A DNA stretch of 64,000 nt from Odiellus spinosus (GCA_963920705.1 OY987231.1:17027024-17091023), one strand, 5' to 3'. Positions 11,386-24,960 are shown, numbered from the stretch's first letter. The notes: generated by a model from the sequence alone, not told the origin. Made by a program: numbers and translations.

Positions 11386-12813
11386 TTAAACTTATTGTTA
11401 ATCACATTATTTCCACGAAAACAAAAAACATTTTCTGCAATTTTTCTTTTAAATTTTTTAGAAACATTTCAACCCAAATTAAGGCTTTAAAATTTTGAGT
11501 ATATTTTTTTATTTAGTATGAATAAGCTAAAAATATAATTCAAAACGCCTTCTAAAAATGGTGACATCAAAATCATAATTCCATCTTAGTGGAATACTTT
11601 TGTCAGAAAAGTTTATAAACTTTTGATATTAAATACATATAAATATAAATATATATATATAACACGTGTTTATTTAAAAATTTACGTTACTTGGATGTGA
11701 AATATTTAATCATATATATAATATTGCCCAGTGAACGAAAATTAATTCCAGTTGATAAAAAAAAGAGAAAATTCTAAATTTAAATGATCGAAAATGAGGC
11801 CTACAATATGAAATCAGAATGTATATAAATGGTACGAAAATTAAGATTTATTTCTTATCATTAACTAATTATAAATGATAACGGCGGGAAACCCTTATTT
11901 ATTTTTGGTCTTGAATAATTGGGCATCATAAGAAAAAACAAAAAAAAAACAACCCAAAACTATCTTGCCGTGCGTATTCAACGTTATTATATGTATGTAA
12001 AATCGCACGCGCAACATTTTATACAAAAAAATGCCCTAGAAAAAGGGTAAAAATTGTTTCAAATTATTTATAAAAAATATAAATTATTCACGCAAAAGAA
12101 AAAAAAATACAATTATGAACAAATATCTAGGTGAAAACAAGTCAAAATGACAAAATGGATGCTTATAAAAACATGATAAATATAACCATAATTACTATTT
12201 CTAAACACAAATAAATATATCATGTGTTTTATTTGACTATGACAATTTTTACTTCCGCTCTGATCCTTTTGAAATTCGACAAAAACACTAACAGGAAATT
12301 AATAAGGCAAAGAATCTTACCTTGCATCGTAAACTAACACGTATATTTTCAAATTTAGCCCCAGTCTGGAATTACGGATTTTAATTTAGCGGTTTTTGTC
12401 GATCTTTCACAAGAAATTAATTATAGTTTAATTTCTGGTGACTTTGGACCTAAGTTAACTTTTGTAGCAGACAGTACTGTTCTATCATCATTTCCTGTTT
12501 AGCGCATGAATAATTTATTTTTACAGTCACGTCTTTTCTTAGCTACTACTTCCGGCAAAACCTGAAAATGCATGATATTGTAAGGTTAATAAACAGGCAG
12601 TTTAAGTCACATGACGGGCTTGCGCGATCATTCAAAATCTTACTAAAAATCAATAGATGGCACCAAAACTCTATTGGACACAAAATTTCCCACTTCTCCA
12701 TGGACCAACGCGTATAATACTCAGTCCAATGCTATAGCTGAATAACGGGGTGCAAAAAACAACTAGGTAAATAATTGAAAAAAAAACCCAAAAAAAACCC
12801 GAAACCTTTCAAA

Positions 12814-12831
12814 CCCCCCCCCCCCCCCCCC
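12814..12831. repeat. C18 homopolymer
   Basis: Eighteen consecutive C residues sit in an otherwise AT-rich context. Confidence 0.95.
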
Positions 12832-15800
12832 TCCCTACCCGGGGCAGTTTGTATTTAAGATTTGTCAAAAGAAGGTCGCGAGTTTTTTTCTAACTCTTCA
12901 AGTGGAAAAAACGCAATGTGCCTGGCTTCAAATAGCAACGAGATTGAAGTCTTATGATGGCAAGATTAATGGTATTCAAGTTCGACTAATCGTAAGTTAA
13001 ATTCTTAAATAATTTAATTTAAAGTTAGCTCTACAAAACGGGGAAAGTATAAAATATCGCCTAGGCCTGGTATAGGCTGAATTTGAATTCCAAATGTTGG
13101 ATTAGAAAATGAGGTACAGAAAATGGCGGCAATCGACAACTTGAGAAACTTCATTAGTGAAGTTTTATAAAAGTTATGTTTCGTCATTCACCTCACGGGG
13201 ACGAAAATTGGAGATTGAATAAAATACAATGATAATTTTTAAATTAGTAGCTGACCTATAAGTGTAGGAAACAAAGGAAGGCCATAAACCTTCTATATTA
13301 AGTAATTAACACTGAATTATAATTAATTCTTGGTTGGCGTTAGTGACGAATTTTCACTGGAAGTAGGATACATGTATTTTTTTATCAAATGCGAGCTTAA
13401 TCTGACGTCATATTGTCCAGTCTTAATTAGTGTTTATGAATGAGTGATTCATTGAATACATCAATTTAAGAAATTTATTTCGGCGTGCGATAAGAAATTA
13501 GTTTTTAGAGGATTGGGGATGTTAAATTTAAAAAAATTCGTAGAATCTGCGCGCTAGTCAAAATCGGGCGGAGCCTATGGGGGGTCTTACGCCGCGCCTC
13601 ATGTCACGGTTCAATATTCTTGTGTTAAATCTGTTCTTGATGAAACACGCGTTTATATCTTAGATTTCATACTGATAAAAAAATTAAAACTCGCTAAAGA
13701 TGTTAGTTCTTGAAATATTTTTTTATGATCTTTGTTTAGCTGAAAATTGTCATAAGATTTATATTTCTATCAGCATAGAAATGGATAATAAATTCACTCT
13801 CCCTCCAATCCTATTGCGGTGCTGTATTTAGAGGGTTTCTGAATTTTGTCGCCCTACCCTGGAATTTTTTAGGCGACTAGAAAAATAAATATGGCCTTCA
13901 TTAGGAAAAGGCCCTTTCCCCTCCCCTAGATACGCCACTGCCCCATTGTGTTGTAATTAAAATCTGGCGTTATTATTTGGTTAAATTCAAAGTTTTGACG
14001 TTGAAGTTGCTTTTCTTTCTCACCCTGTCCCCAACCCGGGTAAACGGACCCTGCTGTCACCGATCAGAGACCATGCAATGCGTAAGAAATAACATGTAAA
14101 ATGGACAACTCTCTGTCGACTCTCGGGGAAGTTAGATAACTATCTAGCCAACCAATAAAATGAAAACGGGTTTTTTCGGGGGTTTTCTATCTCGCTCTCT
14201 CTGGGCGCTCATCATTTCTTGATTTTACTCCATTCAGGATTTTTATAAGACCCAAGAGTGCCATCATCTTTTCAATTTCGACTTTTTAGCGCCACAGTCT
14301 CGATGTTTTAACAAAAACAAAAAACAAAAAAAGAATCCTTCTAGATTACTTTTTTTAACGATCGTCCTGAACGTCGAAATACTTATTTCGGAGTATAGTG
14401 AATATTTATCCAAAGTTTATAACTATGAATGTATGAAATCGGGTTTCTTTATACAGAGTTGATAATCCTAGGGCTATAGTTTTGAGATACCACATGTTGT
14501 CTTTTGAAAATATACAAAGACAGGGCGATTATTGAAGTTGGAAAGGACATTATTACCAACTTGAAATATTAAATTTACCGACTGCATCGCCATTTTTTCC
14601 ATGAGGAAAAAACCCTATGTGATCAGTTTTCATATTGTTGAGGATCCTTCCCCTTCTGTCCTTATTGGCTTAGCCCCCTGTTAAAAGGTGTAGTCTTTGT
14701 ACTGAATTGATCAATCCGTGACTAAAACTGGATATATTCCGGATCCAGTGACAGATGATTGGCTCTAAAGGCAATGACGTCATTTAAAACTGCACGCTTT
14801 GTCTATGACGTCAAAGGTATCCAATCCATTCATCTAACATCGGAAACGCATCATATTCAGGTTTCCCCCAACCATCTAATCCCTCTGGTTAGTGACAAGG
14901 TGTCATCAAGACCATGTGACCACTTTCTTAACACGGAGATTAAATGCTTGTCTCGGATTAATTACTTCAGAATCAAATGTTTTAACCCCTTATGTGGTTG
15001 CCTATGAAAAACATTCTAGCAATAAGTCACTTGACGCGACTCCCTTCCAGACTATTTACCCATTCTAGAGATATCAAGAAACAAAAAACCTAATACTTGG
15101 TAGATAGAATATTTAAAAAAATTAAAGATTCACTTCTTAGTATATAGATAAGCGTAAGAAGCACAATGACTTCCAAATATGCATTATTAATTATTTCTTG
15201 GATTTGTGCCATGGTAGTGAATTATAATTTGACAAAACATAGACGTTATCGTATCGCCAATAATATTCAAATTATATTCAGTTTTATTTTACTTTTCATA
15301 GAATTGTATTTCGAAAAATACAAAAGCCAAAAAATACTTGGACGTGAAGATTATTTGATATAAATTGCATTTTGCATATTGCTATATTGTAATTCATATT
15401 ATATAGTTTACAATGACCATTTCCTTTCCTATTAAGTTTACAGTAATCAATTCCCCCTAGGGTGGGGTGTAAATTATTCTTTGTTTGCGACAAGTAGTCA
15501 CGTATGATTACTTGAAAAACGCGAGAAGCCCTTACTTGACAATAGGAATGAACAATATATTTTCTGTTATTTTATTTATTTTTGAGATAATGAGTCTTCG
15601 AACAATGCACCAAATGGTCTGACGGAATTCGAAGTTTTCTTGTACAAAATGTTTTTTTTTCTTAAGGAATGAGGACTATATAGATATACTTTCTAAGGAG
15701 AGTACTTACAGTTTGAAAAGCGATTCGTATTCTTGTTTTCTCTGTCTCTTTGATGTTTTATTCCCATCATTACAAACAAAAGTTTCAAGTAAAAGGGGTC

Positions 15801-15880
15801 ATCACTCACGAACTTACAATTAGCGTTAAGAGTGTTCAAAGCTAGCCCTCACGCCGCGCTGCATTACGGACGCTAGGAAA

Positions 15881-15897
15881 GGGGGGGGGGGGGGGGG
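15881..15897. repeat. G17 homopolymer
   Basis: Seventeen consecutive G residues are preceded by acgctaggaaa. Confidence 0.95.
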
Positions 15898-17282
15898 TCC
15901 TCCTTTGGGACGCCAAGCTATATCGTCTTTGTAATTCTACAAAGTGAAAACTTTCTCACGCTATATAGTTGTATAAGGCGTTTGTTTTATAACCTGACAA
16001 ATAATTAGGGAGAAAACAAATCGCTTCTTATTTTCGAAAATTCTAATGTACAAAATCAAAAGTTTTCGTATCTTTGACAGTATTAAAGTCGACTTAAATT
16101 TGGCTACGTACCAAGTTAGGGCTGTCAGGAACTAATAATAATCAAGAAATCACTACAAATCAGTCATTATGGCCACGTATCACGAAAAACATTGCATATT
16201 TTCCCACAAGTCTAGAGATTTAGTCAGAAATGATAAATTTTTTGGGTATGATAAAGAAATTCCGCATTTAAAATCACGTAAATTCTAACACAAAACAATT
16301 TGTGATAACAACAAATCACCGCTTATCATTCTCCAAAATTACAGGGATTTTATAACTCTAATTAACCCTTCGGACTAATTAGTTATTTTTAAACTAGTTT
16401 CTTATTTAATCGGTGTACAGTACGCCAAAAATTAACGAGGAAATGCTAGTTAAAAAGTAAAATATGGTTTATAAAGTCTATTAGGCGTTAATAATAACCA
16501 GACGTACGTTGTATGAACTCGACTTGAGATAAATTCTGAATTCGGTTGTCGAGAGCCTAGCAAATTTAACTTCAAAGAGATAGAGATCAAGAAAGGACAG
16601 TAACTCTATAGATGACCAACCATCTACAGAAGAAACTCGGTTTAGCAGTGTTGTAAAAGAGGAAAAGGTAGTTTTTTTCTTTTTTTTCTAATATAATCGA
16701 TAAGATTCTTCCCTGTCTTTGTTATATAGATCTAGAATATACGGACAAGAAACTTAGTTGCCATCCAAGTAAGCAATAAGTCTCTTGGCAAGCTGATGCG
16801 GATAGTTTTATAGCTTATATAAGACGGTCGAATACCAGTACCGGTACCTGATTGATGAGTGCCAATTTAGGTAACAAGGAAGGATTATAGTGTATTTTTG
16901 TAGAAAGTGAAACTTCCATTTCCTCTTGTCCATAACAATGTCCCTTGATTGGAGGTTTTTCCTTCGTGATAGTCGTTTCGATTCTCGTAAAGTTTGACCG
17001 GTGCGGAAAAAACCTGCCATTGACAGTCGAGTTAACATTTCTTCTTCTTTTTTTTTCTTCCGCCCGACTGACACTGGGATATTTGATGTACTCGTACTTT
17101 TCATTCTTAGAAACTACCAAAATTCCTGTTAGATAATAAATAGGAATGTTAATTTCTCTCACGTTCTTCATTTAAATTTTGGAAAACTTATTGGACAATT
17201 AAAAAATATAGATATTTTAGTGGTTAAATTCTAAAACTAAAAATTTAGTTTTGGCTTTGATCCTCACCCTTTTTAGCTAAAC

Positions 17283-17618
17283 CAGAAGCCGATGAAACCC
17301 TCCTTTGAAGTCTATTACTCCCGGGTCTTGTCTACCCCTCTCTGTAGGGGTTAGTTTCTAAATGCCGATTCGTACGCCTCCTAACGGTAGATATTTTCGG
17401 AGCGGGAGTTCGTCGAGCGAATATCTCTAGCAGCCTTGGAGTTCGTCAAAAAAACGTCGTCGTTTGTGGAGCGAGAGAATTTCAAATTTTCCGTAGACAG
17501 GGGGTATGAAGTAGGACCCCTCCGATCTCGTAAAATTGGGAATTTTACCCATACAGAGAGGAGCGCTATACGGAACATTAGAGTAGTAGACATCAAAGGA
17601 GGGTTTCATCGGCTTCTG
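17283..17618 (-). mobile_element. Foldback MITE, family M7, copy A
   Basis: It begins CAGAAGCCGATGAAACCC and ends with the exact inverse, GGGTTTCATCGGCTTCTG. It is flanked by the exact 7-bp direct repeat gctaaac (17276-17282 and 17619-17625). It is 336 bp and lies in the opposite orientation to copies B, C and D. The ~30-bp inverted ends are followed by a second inverted block (ctctctgta.gggt). There is no coding potential beyond chance frames. Confidence 0.96.
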
Positions 17619-18008
17619 GCTAAACATATAAGAATGATTTTTTTTTATATGTCGATCAGATGTAAATTTAAATTATGCAGACAGAGAAATTAAACCCAAA
17701 TCATTTCGCTACTTATTTTTAGGACCATATCTGAATTTCGATCTAGCTATAATTAAGAATTTTTTAAAGATTTAGATTTTTCGTTTTCCTTGGCGTTTCA
17801 TTTTTCTTTTGCGGCTAATTCCACGGGACTTGTAGTTTACTTTAAACCCACTAGTTCATAATTTTACTGTACTATTTTTGATTTAAAACTTTCTTGGATC
17901 CAATATCAAATTTTAGAGGATGGGTTTTGAATATCTTTTCTCATATTTCTTAGGTATTCATAAATGAGTTCTTTTGTGTAGGGATTTTTTTAATATGTAC
18001 GTGGACAG

Positions 18009-18214
18009 AGTAACGTTCACACTCGTAATTCTAAAAACGTTTTCAAATCTATTTGAATGTTCTAATCAACTTTTCACGCTGATAATTAAAATTTTAGATT
18101 GATGATTTATATATCGAATTAACCACGAATTAAATTTCACGCTTCATAAGTTCATAACCTTTCGAAAACGTTTATAAACTATTTTAAAAGTTTATTTTAG
18201 TGTGAAAGCGGCTT
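18009..18214. mobile_element. Possible foldback MITE with CGTTCACACT ends
   Basis: agtaacgttcacact at the left pairs with agtgtgaaagcggcttct at the right. Inner blocks aaaaacgttttcaaatc and cgaaaacgtttataaac also pair. A similar end, agccacgttcacactt, occurs alone near 7014. No target duplication is clear. Confidence 0.5.
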
Positions 18215-19406
18215 CTATTAAAAATAAGGAGTATTACGAGTTTTGTTACGATGAACCACGCGTTATTCTTGTCCATATACAACATCTCTTCAACAGCTTA
18301 GCTGTATTTCTTCTTTCCCCTAACTTTCATTTACTCTCTTCTCGATGTTGAATAAAATGTAGCTCGATAAATACGTATTAAAAGTCCTATGATCTATACC
18401 TTTCAAAAAGAATATATTTTAATATTTCAGAACGTACCAATTAAAGGGGTAATGAAGATATGCTATTTTAAATGAATATAGGAGCGTTAAATAAATCTCA
18501 ATATTAAAAATCGCGAAATGTTACCTATTTAATTTCGCAACAAAGTTGCTGGCAACCACGAAGGTTTATTAATGCCCCTAATCGTTTTAAATTAACATTT
18601 GACTCGCCTTATTTTTCTCTTTAAGCTAGTATTAATTCCGTATTTTCTGTCTCAAAAAGAAAAAGGGTTTAAGATCTGTAAACGTATTCTATCTGCTTTG
18701 CGTACGCCGTTTCTTTTCTCGTCTGAATTGAAACCGTTAGGATTTCGCAATCACCACCACCCACGAGGCTTTATTCGCCCTAACAATTTGGTTTAAATAT
18801 AGGAAATGGAAGCTAGAGTCTCTTAGGAGAAGGGGTGTGTGGGTGTAATAGGTGGGGGCTTTTTTGGGTAGGGGTTTAGGATTACTTCTTTTTCGGGCTC
18901 TCCGATTTGACCTCAAAAGCAAATTCCTCTTCTTCGTCGGTCTAAGAAAATGGTCTTTTGAATGAATTGCATTGGGTGGAATTTCGATTAGCAGTTATTT
19001 CGGAAGGGACCCGCCATGTAAAGCCCGTCTAAGCCAAGCCAGAGAAAATTGAAAATAAATCTCTTTAAAATGAGTATATGGGGCTACCCAAAATCGATTC
19101 AAACACGCCGTCGAGCCTTCATCCCTTTTTTTATTTTTTCTTTTCCCACCCAACTTCTATTTCTTTCGCGCAAAAAATATTGTAAAATAACGATTTCGGG
19201 TTTTCTACCGATTACTTATTCAATTTTTAAGAAGTATACCGGCACACTATATGGGTAAAAAAGAAAAAAGATTAGATCCGAGCTGATTTAACTTTTTTTC
19301 GCGCTTTCGACACTCCTTAAAATTATACCGTATATACTGTTTATGCGTATTTTCGGATGGTTGAATTTAATCTATATTTTAATACATATTTCTATAGAAT
19401 AAATAT

Positions 19407-19510
19407 CAGGGCTCATAAAAACCTTAAAAAAAACCTGGACTACCAGGAAAAATCAGGTTATTTGAAGGTTTCCAAAAAATCCTGGAACTTTTGACATAAA
19501 TCAGTGAAGG
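19407..19510 (+). mobile_element. Partial hAT-like repeat end (CAGGGCTCATA...)
   Basis: CAGGGCTCATAAAAACC followed by aacctggactaccaggaaaaatcagg resembles the CAGGGTTCGTA...CTGGAAAAGTCAGGG repeats that are common in animal genomes, and the element at 54537. Only the left part is present. Confidence 0.5.
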
Positions 19511-20496
19511 GTACAACCATAATTAACCAAATTTATTGTAAATTAAGATAGCTTTTAACAAATATTGGATTGGCAGCATTTTGGTTTAGGTATATGCCAA
19601 TATCATTTGGTCTTATTTATGCAGTGTTAAGGATAAATTACTCTTCCAAATTCTTCATTGAAAATCAATATCATATTTAAGAATTTTAGAATAACGGTAA
19701 TATACCAATTTACAAAAATAATATTATTTTATATTTCTAGTTCTACTTTATTTTAATCTCGAATACTACCTTACATTTTTAAACTCTCCTTTAGAAAAAT
19801 TAAATTGAGAATCGTGCTTAATCTAGATTGAAAAATAAATAAATAAATGCCTATGTTTCGAAAATGAAAGCAAATCTATTTAGAACCTAGAAAGAGACAC
19901 CGCTTATATTAAATTTCTAAAAACAAAAAAGCAAAGCGATCCAAGTGGAGTAACAGTCTTGCTATACTGTTAGGCTCGATCATTTTAAAAGAAAGAGTTC
20001 CATTAAGGCAAAACAAAAGCGAGTCATAATGACATCAGATAGTATAGGGGAAAGGGGGAGGAGTGTATTTGTTTTTAGCGCCGTGGTAGAATAAAAAGAA
20101 TTGTTTGCCGAATTCTCGCGAGTAGAGTCCCTCTCATTTCTTTAAAGTATTAGTGACGCTAGATTTCCCGTCAAATTATATTAAATTTATGGAGTAGAGG
20201 TACACGTTTAAACTAAATAATCCACAAACATTCGAAAACTATGGATTTCTGTGGATAATCTCCGATTATGGATAAAAGATTAAATAACGTGGATAACTAT
20301 TTAGGAAACTCTCACCACTTTTATGGTATATAAAGGAATAGTTTAAGTTAGGATGTCATATTTTTTGATGGTCTATGGATTAAATTTGACTATATTTAGT
20401 TTTTTAATACTATTAAAATGTTAAATTCAAAATTTAACACCCCTAGGTGGGTTTGTTTTGAAGGAACTTCAAAATTAAAATTCCAAAATTATTTTA

Positions 20497-20760
20497 TTTT
20501 TTCGATTGATGATTTTGTAACCTAATTAACGATAAATTTCATATGAAAGGTAGTACTTTCTGGGTTAAGTACTTTCACTAGAAAGACAGCGCGAAAATAA
20601 CACGTGACAATATGACGTTGTATTGCTGGGCATATAAATTTGTTTTTAAAAATTTCTAGAACATGGCAATTATAAAATATTTATTTTTACTGACTTGGTA
20701 TATATTGGGAATAATTTTCTAAAAATCTCTCCGTAAATGCTACTCAAATTTAATTTAACA
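20497..20760 (+). mobile_element. Dispersed repeat D, copy 2
   Basis: It shares with the copy at 42383: ttcgattgatgat, atgaaaggtagtactttctgg, taagtactttcac, gaaagacagcgcgaaa, acacgtgaca, atggcaattataaaatat and aatgctactcaaattt, all in the same order. Confidence 0.75.
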
Positions 20761-21823
20761 GAAAAAATCAACAATTAAAACTTTATCTATTACTTGTAAA
20801 TTAGGCTTAGTGTATTTTGAAATTTAAAACACGTGGGTATTTAATTTAAAGTTAATTTTTATTATTCTAATTAAGGATTTTTTGACCACGATGATTAGGA
20901 TATTTCAAAGGGATTATTAAATTATTAGAAAGATGGTGTAAATATCTCTTTAAGAACGATTTCCTCCCCTAAAAATCTTGTCAAAATTGCTGAGGTGGAA
21001 CGGAAGAAAATAATAAAATTGGGGTGGAGGAAACATTATGGATTTTTGTGAGGAGAGACAATGACCCTACCCCTGGCGCCCTAGATTTTCTGTTGGATAA
21101 TCTCGCCGCCTCTTTCGCCTCCAGCCAGCAGGCTGCATCGACTCCTCAGCCTCTTTAGTCTCCTCTCTCTCTCCTCTTCCTTCGTTTTTTTAGGGGGCAT
21201 CTTTAAGTTTACTTTTCCGCGATATTTACTGGAAATTTCATTTTTACAAAAGGGTTATTAGATGGAATAGGGCTCGCTCTATATAACATAGTTTAAAAAT
21301 TAAATTGAAAATGTGTATTTCGAAATGAGACGGAGAGTCGTGTGAGAAAATTGAACTGCACGCTCCGTGTACTATGTAAGATGGTTGACATCTTGACTAC
21401 CACTTCGCACGACATTATTAAATTTCTCTATATATGTTAAGAGATTCTTTGCTGTGAAGACAAATACGACAAAAATTTTCAGACATACCCTTTTGTATGG
21501 TATATTTATTGGAAAGGTTAAGTTCACATGTTCTCTGAAATTGGGGCTCGAGACCAATTGCTTAATTAGGGACACCTTCTTTGAAGTTAAATTTGGGGGG
21601 GGGGGTCATAATTAATTTTGTTGCATTGGCAAAAGTATAAACCAAATTTTAATTTAATACTGTCAATTAGTGTTTTTGTCACCAATTTCTCATGATTGTA
21701 TTGTAAAATACATTTTTTTCCACATCCTAGCTGTAAACATTAAAATTATAAATATTGAAGGGTTTATTTTTAAAGTCGTTAAAATGGTATAAAATTTTGA
21801 AAATTGCTTTTTAACAGTATTAA

Positions 21824-22134
21824 AGGGGAATGAAAGGCCGAAACAACCTATTTTTAATCGATTAAAAATGCTAAAATAATGAGAATAACAATAATATACG
21901 CGAGTACGCGTACTCGATCGTGATTGGCGACAAGAACAGCCACGAATATTTAAAATATACAGGTCGTGCTAGCCTAGTTCGCCGAGCTAGGCAGCCAAGG
22001 CTTAGCATCTGCAAGTTTCGAAATTGATTATAAAATAACGAAATATTTTTGGTGAGCTATATTATTGTTTTTCTCATTATTTTAGCATTCTTAATCGAGT
22101 AAAAATGGGTTGTTTTGGCCTTTCATTCTCCCTT
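21824..22134. mobile_element. TTAA-type foldback MITE, family K3 (AGGGRGAATGAAAGGCC)
   Basis: TTAA (21820-21823) precedes AGGGGAATGAAAGGCCG. The right end GGCCTTTCATTCTCCCT is followed by TCAA, a one-base decay of TTAA. The arms pair over about 70 bp (aaacaacc.attttta, tgctaaaataatgagaa). The unpaired centre is relatively GC-rich. Confidence 0.9.
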
Positions 22135-22952
22135 CAAGAAAAATGACCGTGCCTTACAAGTCGGCATAATTTTAAATGAACAAATTGGTGGTAAATGTAT
22201 ATGATAAACACATATATATGAGAAATGTATACGAGTTTCACACTGTATGGTGGACATATTTCAAACAAGTCCTTTGGTATTTTAAAAAGTTTGAAGAAGG
22301 CGTATCTTCACTTAATATAGCACTAGGTATCTAGACGAGTATTTGGAAGTTAATGAAAAAAACGCCCTAGTACATAACGTCCATTCTGTTGCTAGTGTTA
22401 ATATCGGATAGTTTTATCTCGGAGGATAGAAACTCGTATAAAAAAGTCCGATTATTCTCTAGCGACAGTATTCCTTCGTGGCGGCCCGGAAGAATTTTCG
22501 GGTATACGTTTTTCCGGAGAATAAAGAAATTGAAAGCGCCCTGCTTAAACTATTTGTATAGAATGTGAAGAATTTGAGAGCCCTGGTGAAACGCAATCTT
22601 GCTTAGTATAGCGATCAATCTCAAACATGTCGAACTAAATATTTTTCTTCTTTATACATGTACCAATATATATATTCTATTCTTCCCTTTAACACAAACA
22701 ATATACAAAGTTTTTCAAAACTTCCTCAAATAAAATTTTAAACTTATATCAAACAAGCCATGTATGGTGATTGTTTCAAAGAAATATTGTTATAGAAAGA
22801 CCCAAGAGTACCGAATTTATTTTTAGAAAATATTAGAATATTTCTCAGGACCCAAATTTTAAAAGCGCGTAGTTGAAGTGACACTGCCATGGTTTATGTC
22901 TATTTTAGATTATATTTTTAGTTTTTTCATACTATTTGGGTTGATTCCTTAA

Positions 22953-23720
22953 AAGGAGAATGCAACCAAGAATTCATTCAGGTTCCATAAGAATATGGGA
23001 GGGCCGCGATTCAATAACCATCCTCCCAAACTTTGTAGGAAAAGTTCGTCTGCTTCGAATCGATTTTTTAAGTAAATCGCTCCTGACATCTATTATTAAC
23101 CCGCGCCACTAACGACCTTGACATAATATTTTGGGTAATAAAAATGGAGCCGACCGAAAAAAGATCTAAGCGTACAAATGTTGCGAAAATTGCAGACGAT
23201 CTTTTGTTACAAAGTGTGGGAGGATGGTACCAGAGGCTAAAGCTATGCTCCCATATTCTTATGGAACCTGAATGGATTCTTGATGCAACCTAATAACAAG
23301 TGATTTTTTTTATCGATTCCTTATCATTTAAATAGGCCTAATCCACCAATAAAAACTTTACAAAACAAATATTAATATGCCTAATCCACTAGTGAACAAA
23401 TATTAAACTAGAAATAAAATTAAATTTATCCGAAAATTAGTGGGATTCAAGGAGATCCTGAATTGCCTCTATGTAAGGTCTAGGGACCAATGAGCAAAGG
23501 CCCGTCGTTCACGCGAGATCTCCACGAGACTTGCAATTGCATTCCATTGGGTGCTAGCCATTATTCTCCATGAATCCCGCGCTAAGCCTGTTTTCGGGGA
23601 AAGTTTTTAATTTATTTCTAGTTTAATATTTGTTCGTAATTTTTTTCACTATTGGATTATGCCTATTTAAACAATAAGGAAGCGATTAAAAATCACTTTT
23701 TGTTAGGTTGCATACTCCCT
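22953..23720. mobile_element. TTAA-type foldback MITE, family K1, carrying a nested element
   Basis: It is flanked by TTAA at 22949-22952 and 23721-23724. The left end AGGAGAATGCAAC is interrupted by the element at 22967-23282 and then resumes as ctaataacaagtg. The right end is gttaggttgcatactccct. The inner palindrome (gataaggaa / ttccttatc, gaataggc blocks) is conserved. Removing the insert leaves a normal ~445-bp family member. Confidence 0.9.
22967..23282 (+). mobile_element. Nested DNA element with CAAGAATYCATTCAGG ends and 7-bp target duplication
   Basis: The left end CAAGAATTCATTCAGGTTCC continues through ataagaatatgggag. The right end is its inverse with one mismatch, giving ~35-bp inverted ends. 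It is flanked by exact atgcaac repeats (22960-22966 and 23283-23289) that come from the host element's own AATGCAAC end. A 49-codon open frame starts at ATG 23144 (MEPTEKRSKRTNVAKIAD...), runs out of the element and stops at 23291. It could be a leftover of a transposase start. The superfamily is not known. Confidence 0.92.
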
Positions 23721-24879
23721 TTAATTTATATTCAATATAATTATTAAAGTAGAAATGCAATCTTTAGAAATTGAGGCTTTTTTACAGTTTATTTTTATTT
23801 TTAATAGTTTTTCGAGACATTCTGATAAATAGGTCACGATAATTTTCTAGAAATATTTCAGACTTACAGCCCTCTCTAGTTTTGATTACTAAATTAAAAA
23901 CTAGCCTAAATTTAAGCCTTTCGTTTATTATTCTTCACTACTAAACTGCTTCGTAATAATTTTAAATAAAATCTCATAGGAGATAATATTTTGCAAACTA
24001 CTTGCGAATGGAAATAGGGTATATTTAAATAAAATAGAAAAAACAGTCGAGAAAATTCAGCCTGACGCGACGCTGTAATTCGAGGCGCGTTTTTCTCCTA
24101 TTCGCCGTATATATCCCCTCTTTTAGTAATGGTATGCAAATGACAGGCTCGGTTCTCGCTTCTGTATCAAGATTGAATTTGGCTCTCTCCCATCGACATT
24201 ACAAGTTTAAGATAACTTTGTGTATTCGCTCTGCTAAACAGGCAAACTAGGCTAAAATTGGGGCGTATACGTGGGCTGCCTAGAGTCTAGAAAAATTTAC
24301 ATTTTGATTAAAGTTAAAAAAAGATCGTTACATTCTGCTAGTTTTTTTTCGGAGGAGAAATATCATAGTTTCCTTATAATTGAAATTTCCCCTACACGTT
24401 CTGTGATATATCGATAAAAAAATCGTTGGAATTATAGTCCAATTGTTAGATTTCGATGTTTTTTAACAAATACTAATATTCACAGTTGGCTTAATGATAT
24501 TACAAAATTTTACAACTTTGGGAGTTAACTTGCTATAGAAAAACCTTCAAAATAAATATTGTTATAAAATAAATTGAGTTTCGGAAATCGAGAAATCACG
24601 AAAACTAGAGCTTATTTCAACAATAGCTAAGCCAATTTATCGTTGTTAAAAATAAAATTACATTTCGGGCTCTAGGCTAGATATTTCACAAGCTATGACG
24701 TAGATAGCAACGTTTTCTAGCTAAATCTCTCCCATTTTATATATACGCGCGAGAATCAACTACTGTGCTTCTTTAATAGCCACGCAAGCAACCATTGTGT
24801 TGACGTACATAAGATACCGAATGTTTTTACTGTTACGGTAATATTTTCAAAATCATTAGCCATTAATATTATACGGTTA

Positions 24880-24960
24880 ATCGTAATTTTAACGATATTT
24901 CCGAAAATGCTTACTCAAATTCCATTTTGAGTTTCATGAGATATTGGTGATAACACCACT
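24880..24960 (+). mobile_element. Dispersed repeat D, 3' end only
   Basis: The blocks tttccgaaaatgcttactcaa, tttgagtttcatgag and attggtgataacaccact run directly into TTAA (24961-24964), matching the terminus of the copy at 42383. Confidence 0.65.

Larger units (their letters stand above)
9600..17275. other. Gene-poor AT-rich stretch
   Basis: No exon with recognisable protein similarity was found on either strand. It contains a minus-strand copy of repeat D (11212-11385), a 9-bp hairpin (CCACGTTGA gact TCAACGTGG, 11179-11200), a C18 run, a G17 run, and a scrap ending ctagatacgccactgcccc near 13920 that resembles the 3' region of common dispersed repeats. The short open frames here have no coding character. 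Confidence 0.6.

Noticed and set aside
16815-17171. Longest open frame in the window (118 residues, minus strand)
   Set aside because: The composition is generic, overlapping frames of similar length occur on both strands, it has no similarity I recognise, and it has no splice or promoter context.
17276-17625. Assigning the M7 family to hAT with an 8-bp duplication
   Set aside because: In all four copies, extending the direct repeat by one base on either side breaks the match, so it is 7 bp.
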